The notes beneath the pieces were generated by a model. The model ran no database searches. It was not told where the DNA came from and saw only the letters and a program-made list of their open reading frames with translations. Position numbers and translations under genes: made by a program. A stretch of DNA of 64,000 bases from Brevundimonas sp. UBA5936 (lineage in GTDB: Bacteria > Pseudomonadota > Alphaproteobacteria > Caulobacterales > Caulobacteraceae), in contig DJDA01000132.1 of assembly GCA_002430835.1 (NCBI GenBank), positions 13,056-77,055 of the forward strand, read 5' to 3'. Each line of letters starts with the position of its first letter. Position 1 is the first letter of the stretch. Positions 58,799-64,000 of this stretch are shown in pieces.

Positions 58799-59815
58799 GT
58801 GCGTTTTGATTTCGGTTCCGACAATACGACGGGCATGGCGCCCTCGGCGCTTCAGGCCCTGGTCGCCGCCAATGCCGGGTTCGCGCGGGCTTATGGCGCG
58901 GACGAAACCTCGACGCGCGCCGCCGATTTGATCCGACAGACGCTGGATGCGGACGCCGAGGTGCGTTTTGTCTTCAGCGGCACGGCGGCCAACGCCATCG
59001 GTCTGTCGATGTTGGCGCGACCCTATGAGGCGGTGCTGGCGCACCATGCGGCCCATGTCTGCACGGACGAGACAGGCGCGCCCGGATTCTTCGGTCAGGG
59101 CGTCGGCCTGATCGGCCTGCCGGGCTATTCAGGCAAGGTCGATGTGGCCGCGCTTTACGCCGCTCTGGAAGAACCCGTGGTGGGCCATCGTCAGCCGCCG
59201 GCGGCGCTCAGCCTGACCCAGACGACGGAATACGGAGCCGTCTATTCCGAGGAAGAACTGCGCCATTTGATCGAGCCCTCCAAGCGGGCGGGTCTGGGCG
59301 TACATATGGACGGGGCGCGACTGGCGAACGCCGCAGCGGCGGGCTTTGATCCCAAGGACATTCCGCGTCTGGGCGTCGATGTGCTGTCGTTCGGCGGGGC
59401 CAAGGCGGGCGCGCATTGCGTCGAGGCCCTGGTGATCTTCGACAAGACGTTGACCCGCCGCATCGACAACCGGCTGAAACAGGCAGGACAGACGGCGTCC
59501 AAGGGCCGGCTGCTGGCCGCGCCGATGCTGGGGCTACTGGAATCGGGCGACTGGTTATTGGGCGCCGCTCACGCCAATCTGATGGCGCAGCGCCTGGCCG
59601 ACGGGATTGAGGCGAAAACGCCCTTCGTCCTGGCTCATCCGGTGGAATCGAACACCGTCTTCGTGCGGATGCCGGACGAGGCGCATCAGGCGCTGAACGC
59701 GGCGGGTTGGGCCTGCTATCAATTCGACGACGGCTCTGTGCGGTTCGTCTGTTCCTGGGCCACGGACGAGGTGTCGGTTGACGCCTTGATCGACGCCGTG
59801 GCGAGCCTGGATTGA
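58799..59815 (+). CDS. ltaE: Low-specificity L-threonine aldolase-like PLP enzyme
   Basis: 338 residues from a GTG at 58799. Blocks: RFDFGSDNTTGMAPSALQAL, YGADETSTRAADLI, FVFSGTAANAIGLSML, HAAHVCTDETGAPGFFGQG, LGVHMDGARLANAAA and the PLP lysine in SFGGAKAGAHCVEAL. It cleaves threonine to glycine and acetaldehyde. The residue after the PLP lysine is Ala rather than Asn/Asp, a small departure from the commonest SFGGTKNG. Three bases after the MscS stop, so possibly co-transcribed. Confidence 0.92.
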   Translation: MRFDFGSDNTTGMAPSALQALVAANAGFARAYGADETSTRAADLIRQTLDADAEVRFVFSGTAANAIGLSMLARPYEAVLAHHAAHVCTDETGAPGFFGQGVGLIGLPGYSGKVDVAALYAALEEPVVGHRQPPAALSLTQTTEYGAVYSEEELRHLIEPSKRAGLGVHMDGARLANAAAAGFDPKDIPRLGVDVLSFGGAKAGAHCVEALVIFDKTLTRRIDNRLKQAGQTASKGRLLAAPMLGLLESGDWLLGAAHANLMAQRLADGIEAKTPFVLAHPVESNTVFVRMPDEAHQALNAAGWACYQFDDGSVRFVCSWATDEVSVDALIDAVASLD

Positions 59816-59866
59816 CGTGGCGGGCGCGTTCCGCCTCGGAAGGCATGATGGCGGCGGGACGTAACG

Positions 59867-61747
59867 ATGCGCGGTGAACGCTCAGGACGACGCGGCGACG
59901 TCGCGACCAAAGCCATGAACGCCGGGACAGATCCTGCGCAACAGGAGGCGCCGCCGACGCTGGAGGCGCTGAAGAACCTGATCGGCGTGGTGGCCCGCTC
60001 GGGCGCGCCGCAATTGCCGTGGCGCGTGGCGGGGGCGATCCTGCTGACCCTGGCGGGCAAGGGGCTGGGCGTGCTGGCGCCGCTGGTTCTGGGCGCAGCG
60101 GTCAACCATCTGGCGGCGGACCAGGGGCCGGCGGCGTCGGTGGGGCTGGGCTTCGCCGCCTTCGCCGTGGGCTGGGCCCTGGTGCGCTTCCTATCGGCGG
60201 CGACGCCGCAGTTGTCGGACGTGGTGTTCGCTCCGATACGCGCGGCGGCTCAGCGCAAGACGGCGGCCGAGACGTTTGCTCACGCTCTCAGCCTGTCGCT
60301 GGACTTCCACCAGACCAAGCGATCCGGCGCCCTGTCGCGGGTGATGGACCGAGGCTCGCGCGCGGTCGACTTCCTGCTGCGCATCCTGATGTTCAACCTG
60401 GGCCCGACGGTGCTGGAGCTGGCGCTGGCGGCGGCGGTTCTGGGCGGCAAATACGACTGGCGGTTCGGCGCCGTGGCGGTGGGCGTGGTGCTGGTCTATG
60501 CGGTCACGACCTTCGCCATGGCCAACTGGCGGCTAGAGCATCGGCGCGCCATGAACGCGGCCGACAGCGAGGCGGCGGGCCTGTCGGTCGACGCCCTGCT
60601 GAACTATGAAACCGTCAAGTCGTTCGGCGCCGAGGGCCGGGCGGCGCAGGCCTATGAGGCGTCTCTGGCGACCTATGCGAAGGCGTCGCTGAAGGCGAAC
60701 ACCTCGCTGGCGACCTTGAACCTGATCCAGGGCCTGATCATGAATGTCGGCCTTGGGATCATGGCCGTCATGGCCGGGTTCGAGGCGGCGGCCGGGCGCA
60801 TGGGGCCGGGCGATGTGACGGCGGCGGTGCTGATCATGATCTCCCTCTATGCGCCGCTGAATATTCTGGGCTTTGCCTATCGCGAAATCCGCCAATCCTT
60901 CATCGACATGGAGGAGATGCTTAAGGTGACGCGGCAGGCGCCGCAGGTGGCGGACGCGCCCGACGCCATCAATCTGCCGCGCCCCGAAAGCGGGCGAGGG
61001 GCCGAGGTCGTGTTTGACCATGTCGGTTTCCGGCATGACGCGCGGGCGGCGGGTCTGGACGACGTCAGCTTCGTCACGCCAGCGGGCACCACGACCGCCC
61101 TGGTCGGGTCGTCGGGGGCGGGCAAGTCCACCATCGTCAAACTGGCGCTGCGGCTGCTCGACCCGCAGGAGGGCGCGGTGCTGATCGACGGCCGGGACGC
61201 GCGCAGCGTGACACAGGCGTCGCTGCGGGCGGCCGTGGCCCTGGTGCCGCAGGACGTGGCCCTGTTCAACGACACCATCGCGGCCAACATCGCTTTCGCT
61301 CGGCCCGACGCGGACGAGGCGGCGATCTGGGCGGCGGCCGAGGCGGCGGAACTGGCGGACTTCATCCGCAACCTGCCCGAAGGCATGGACACGCGCGTCG
61401 GCGAGCGGGGTCTGAAGTTGTCAGGCGGCGAGCGTCAGCGAGTGGGCATCGCCCGCGCCCTGTTGGCTGATCCCTGCATCCTGATCCTGGACGAGGCGAC
61501 CAGCGCGCTGGACAGCCGGACCGAGGCCGCGATCCAGAAGACGCTGCGCAAGGCGCGGACCGGTCGCACGACCCTGGTGGTGGCGCACCGTTTGTCGACC
61601 GTCGCCGACGCCGATCAGATCCTGGTGTTGAAGGCAGGCCGCATCGTCGAACGCGGCGCCCACCATGAGCTGGTGGCGCGTCAGGGCGGAGAATACGCGG
61701 CCCTGTGGCGCAAACAGACGCGCGGGGCGAAGACCCAGGCCGGTTAG
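59867..61747 (+). CDS. ABC transporter, Atm1/HMT1-type half exporter
   Basis: 626 residues; a second ATG at 59915 is an alternative start. Six membrane helices span about 55-345, with SVDALLNYETVKSFGAEGRA and PLNILGFAYREIRQSFIDMEEM, as in Atm1/ABCB7 half-transporters. The nucleotide-binding domain has Walker A VGSSGAGKSTIVKL, Q-loop VPQDVALFND, signature LSGGERQRVGIAR, Walker B CILILDEATSALDSR and the switch AHRLSTV. It probably exports glutathione- or sulfur-containing compounds linked to iron-sulfur cluster or metal handling. Confidence 0.94.
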   Translation: MRGERSGRRGDVATKAMNAGTDPAQQEAPPTLEALKNLIGVVARSGAPQLPWRVAGAILLTLAGKGLGVLAPLVLGAAVNHLAADQGPAASVGLGFAAFAVGWALVRFLSAATPQLSDVVFAPIRAAAQRKTAAETFAHALSLSLDFHQTKRSGALSRVMDRGSRAVDFLLRILMFNLGPTVLELALAAAVLGGKYDWRFGAVAVGVVLVYAVTTFAMANWRLEHRRAMNAADSEAAGLSVDALLNYETVKSFGAEGRAAQAYEASLATYAKASLKANTSLATLNLIQGLIMNVGLGIMAVMAGFEAAAGRMGPGDVTAAVLIMISLYAPLNILGFAYREIRQSFIDMEEMLKVTRQAPQVADAPDAINLPRPESGRGAEVVFDHVGFRHDARAAGLDDVSFVTPAGTTTALVGSSGAGKSTIVKLALRLLDPQEGAVLIDGRDARSVTQASLRAAVALVPQDVALFNDTIAANIAFARPDADEAAIWAAAEAAELADFIRNLPEGMDTRVGERGLKLSGGERQRVGIARALLADPCILILDEATSALDSRTEAAIQKTLRKARTGRTTLVVAHRLSTVADADQILVLKAGRIVERGAHHELVARQGGEYAALWRKQTRGAKTQAG

Positions 61748-62223
61748 GCTTCAGCCTCTCCGGCGCCGGGAACTTTGGCCTTGAGCACGTCCTTGAGGCT
61801 GTCCAGCACCTTGGCGCGGGCGTCGGCGGCTTCGGACGGCAGCGTCAGCAGCAGGCGCAGGGCCTGGGCGTGGACGGTGACGACGCGCCAGTCAAAGGCT
61901 CGGCCCTCGGGCGCGGCGTCGATCAGGTCGCATAGATTGGCTGCGGCCGCGCACAGGTCGTTGAGTTCAAACGGCCCGGCCGCGTCGATCACGGCGCTGG
62001 CGTGGGCATAGGCCTGATCCAGGGTGGTTTCGTCGACGCCGACGGGAGCGGGCAGGCCCGCCAGGGCCGTGACCTGTTCCTGAATGATCTCGCGGCTGCG
62101 GGCCTCCAGCCCGGCCAGATTGGCGCGGGCCTGGTTCAGGGCGACGCCGACGCTGACGCCGCCGGGCTGATCGACCAGAGTCGATAGGCGGCTGCGACGG
62201 CGATTGTGCGTGATGACCGTCAT
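61744..62223 (-). CDS. CheE-like / uncharacterised protein paired with response regulator
   Basis: 159 residues, helical and without membrane segments. The start MTVITHNRRRSRLSTLVDQPGGVSVG (blocks RRRSRLSTLV, PGGVSVGVALNQARANL) resembles the CheE protein of Caulobacter chemotaxis loci; the rest is Ala-rich coiled helix (DLCAAAANLCDLIDAAPEG). The start overlaps the response regulator stop (ATGA). The CheE link is tentative. It could modulate a phosphorelay or the pole-localised receiver. Confidence 0.6.
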   Translation of the reverse strand: MTVITHNRRRSRLSTLVDQPGGVSVGVALNQARANLAGLEARSREIIQEQVTALAGLPAPVGVDETTLDQAYAHASAVIDAAGPFELNDLCAAAANLCDLIDAAPEGRAFDWRVVTVHAQALRLLLTLPSEAADARAKVLDSLKDVLKAKVPGAGEAEA

Positions 62224-62795
62224 AGCTCCACCGCCGCCCTGCGTTCTTTTTCAAAGGCTGTCTTGCGGCGCTCTTCGGCCCGGCGCTCAGGGCCCGGCCA
62301 GGGCTCGCTGCGGAAGCGCCGGTCGGGACCGAAATAGTCGCCGACCTCCAGGAAGGGGCGGTTGTCCCGCGACACCCAGACGATGCGTTCCAGCAGCACG
62401 CCCGCGCTGAACGGCTTGGTGATCAGGAAGTTGGCGCCGCAGTCGCGCGCGTCCGACACCTTGGAGCGGCGCACGTGGGCCGCGGTCATGATGACGGGGC
62501 TGTAGGCGTTCGGCTCCAGCCCCGAGCGGCGCAGCCAGCGCACGAACTCATAGCCGCTCATGCCCGGCATCTCGCAGTCGACCAGGATCAGGTCGACCGG
62601 ATGATTTTGTAGAATGGCGATGGCCTCGGCCGCGCTTTCGCAGGCGTGGCGAACCTTCATGCCGAAGCCGAGCAAGGCCTGGGCGGTCAGCTCCAGCGAA
62701 AAGGGCGAATCGTCGATGACCATCGTCACCGCGCCGTCGAAGTTGAACACGGCGCTTTCGCGCAGGGATTCGCCGACCCCGTTCATGCCGCGCAT
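62220..62795 (-). CDS. Response regulator with receiver domain and charged C-terminal tail
   Basis: 191 residues. The receiver (about 22-145) has VTMVIDDSPFSLELTAQALL, phospho-Asp in LILVDCEMPGMSGYEFV, the switch Thr in VIMTAAHV, and the lysine in FLITKPF. The C-terminal tail FLEVGDYFGPDRRFRSEPWPGPERR is basic and not a DNA-binding domain (blocks FGPDRRFRSEP and PERRAEERRK); similar tails are seen in Caulobacterales receivers. A short N-terminal extension precedes the domain. Coupled to the CheE-like gene. Confidence 0.85.
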   Translation of the reverse strand: MRGMNGVGESLRESAVFNFDGAVTMVIDDSPFSLELTAQALLGFGMKVRHACESAAEAIAILQNHPVDLILVDCEMPGMSGYEFVRWLRRSGLEPNAYSPVIMTAAHVRRSKVSDARDCGANFLITKPFSAGVLLERIVWVSRDNRPFLEVGDYFGPDRRFRSEPWPGPERRAEERRKTAFEKERRAAVEL

Positions 62796-62891
62796 GGGAG
62801 CCTGCCGATGCGAGCGGAGGAAAACAGAACGAATCGCATGACGTCAGCTTCGGCGGCGTTGCGACGCCGCGCAATCGCGATCAGCCCCCGA

Positions 62892-63842
62892 TCAACCCAG
62901 GCGGCCGATGGCGTAGAAGCGGTCGGCGCGTTGCTTCTTGAGCTGTTCGGCGGACAGGCCCGACAACGCCTTCAGTTCTTCTTCCAGAACGTGGCCGACG
63001 TTCTGCATGGCCTTTTCGCGATCGGCGTGGGCGCCGCCCAGGGGCTCGGGGATCACGCGATCGACGATCTTCAGCTCGATCAGGTCGGGCGCGGTGATCT
63101 TCATCGCATTGGCCGCGTCCTTGGCCCGCGTGCCGTCGCGCCACAGGATGCCCGCCGCGCCTTCCGGCGAGATGACCGAGTAGATCGAGTGTTCCAGCAT
63201 CAGCACGCGGCTGGCGGCGGCGATGGCGATGGCCCCGCCCGAACCGCCTTCGCCCGTCACCGTGGCGATGGAGGGGACGCCCAAAGTCAGGCCGCGCTCG
63301 GTCGAGCGGGCGATGGCCTCAGCCTGTCCGCGCTCCTCGGCGCCCAGGCCCGGATAGGCGCCGGCGGTGTCGACGAAGGTCAGGACCGGCAGGCCGAATT
63401 GCTCGGCCATGTCCATCAGGCGGACGGCCTTGCGATAGCCTTCGGGGCGGGCCATGCCGAAGTTGTGGGTGATGCGGGTTTGGGTGTCGTGACCCTTTTC
63501 ATGGCCCATGATCACGACCGGCTGGCCGCGGAATCGGGCCAGGCCGCCCAGGATGGCCTGGTCGTCGCCGAACTGACGGTCGCCGTGCAGCTCCACGAAG
63601 TCGGTAAACAGGCCATCGACGTAATCGACGAAGTGCGGGCGCTGAGGGTGGCGCGCGACCTGGGTGCGCATCCACGGATCAAGGTTGGCGTAGGCCTTGG
63701 TGCGCATGGCGTCGGCCTTTTTGCGCAGGGCGGCGATCTCGGTCTCGAACGATCCGCTGGTCGGCGCCAGCAACGACAGCTCGGCGATCTTGGCGTCCAG
63801 TTCGGCGATCGGCTTTTCGAATTCGAGATAGTGCGTGGCCAT
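62892..63842 (-). CDS. accA: Acetyl-CoA carboxylase carboxyltransferase subunit alpha
   Basis: 316 residues. Family blocks are LEFEKPIAELDAKI, ARHPQRPHFVDYVDGLF, VVIMGHEKGHDTQTRI, RKAVRLMDMAEQFGLPVLTFVDT (in parts) with AYPGLGAEERGQAEAIA and the oxyanion loop TGEGGSGGAIAIAAASRV. It forms malonyl-CoA with AccD after biotin carboxylation. xerD lies immediately upstream on the same strand, the usual alphaproteobacterial order. Confidence 0.96.
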   Translation of the reverse strand: MATHYLEFEKPIAELDAKIAELSLLAPTSGSFETEIAALRKKADAMRTKAYANLDPWMRTQVARHPQRPHFVDYVDGLFTDFVELHGDRQFGDDQAILGGLARFRGQPVVIMGHEKGHDTQTRITHNFGMARPEGYRKAVRLMDMAEQFGLPVLTFVDTAGAYPGLGAEERGQAEAIARSTERGLTLGVPSIATVTGEGGSGGAIAIAAASRVLMLEHSIYSVISPEGAAGILWRDGTRAKDAANAMKITAPDLIELKIVDRVIPEPLGGAHADREKAMQNVGHVLEEELKALSGLSAEQLKKQRADRFYAIGRLG

Positions 63843-63927
63843 AAGGCGTCCGTGAGGAAGAAGCGCGCTTGGCGCTACGGAAGGCGGCGGAACCTAGAGC
63901 GCGGAACGTCTCGGAGCAAGCGCGGGT

Positions 63928-64000
63928 TCAGTCGTCTTTCGCCAGGGGATGGTTGGCGTGAACCACTTGAGACAGGCGGTCGACGGCGACATGGGTGTAG
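63928..64000 (-). CDS. xerD: Tyrosine recombinase XerD, C-terminal end (rest beyond window)
   Basis: The last 23 codons read YTHVAVDRLSQVVHANHPLAKDD and stop at 63928 (quoted here as YTHVAVDRLSQ and HANHPLAKDD). The tyrosine of YTHV is the usual catalytic nucleophile of XerD. XerC/D resolve chromosome dimers at dif. The N-terminal part is outside the window. Confidence 0.8.
   Translation of the reverse strand, partial: YTHVAVDRLSQVVHANHPLAKDD

Overview
The window is about 64 kb of a GC-rich alphaproteobacterial chromosome, most likely Caulobacteraceae and probably Brevundimonas-like. This rests on gene order (glyA-nrdR-rib-nusB-thiL; plsX-fabH-ihfA-merR; accA next to xerD), an HWE kinase, YbaY, BamE and BolA homologues, two perfect TTAA-N7-TTAA CtrA-type boxes and a SigT-type promoter. 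It is gene-dense core chromosome with very short gaps and many ATGA/GTGA/TGATG start-stop overlaps. No prophage, transposase, integrase, rRNA operon or CRISPR array was seen. Genus is inferred from style and order, not from a marker gene.

Layout. 1-8.4 kb: an O-antigen-ligase-like membrane protein cut by the window edge, LtrA, UvrD, a small stress-promoter membrane protein with a DUF488 protein, SIMPL/RHH/YbaY genes, an EamA transporter and a sulfurtransferase. 8.5-13 kb: LPS inner-core genes kdsA-hldE-hldD plus a DUF3089 protein that lacks the hydrolase nucleophile. 13-15 kb: PAS/HWE histidine kinase and receiver protein. 15-21 kb: a surface polysaccharide locus (UDP-xylose-synthase-like enzyme, processive-type GT2, epimerase, BcsS-like porin, exported GH10 xylanase-like enzyme) with a CtrA-type box before each of its two transcription units. 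21-26 kb: tRNA-Val, a GSCFA/WcbI pair, a dicarboxylate symporter and gph. 26-35 kb: glmU-rpiA, glutathione reductase, an exported methyltransferase-like protein, mmsB, an exported agmatine-deiminase-like protein, hemA behind a Fur-like box, and an IPTL-CTERM protein. 35-44.5 kb: glyA-nrdR-ribD'-ribE-ribB-ribH-nusB-thiL and a proton-pumping pyrophosphatase. 44.6-49.4 kb: bamE, bc1 chaperone, YceD, plsX-fabH-ihfA-merR and tRNA-Pro. 49.4-64 kb: ctaA, cobS, ohr, a J-domain protein, bolA, a hybrid histidine kinase, an ATP-dependent DNA ligase, MscS, threonine aldolase, an Atm1-type ABC exporter, a response-regulator pair, accA and the end of xerD.

The best candidate for an undescribed system is the 15-21 kb locus. 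It looks like a cellulose-synthase operon rebuilt around xylose: polymerase-type GT2 with a UDP-xylose-synthase-like enzyme, a GH10 enzyme in the position of the BcsZ endoglucanase, and BcsS, apparently under cell-cycle (CtrA) control. Other notable points are a riboflavin operon with a reductase-only RibD and a RibB whose GTP-cyclohydrolase half has lost its zinc cysteines, and a shared triple 9-bp direct repeat upstream of both gor and ribE at nearly the same distance from the start codon. All functional names are read from motifs and overall resemblance; no database search was run.
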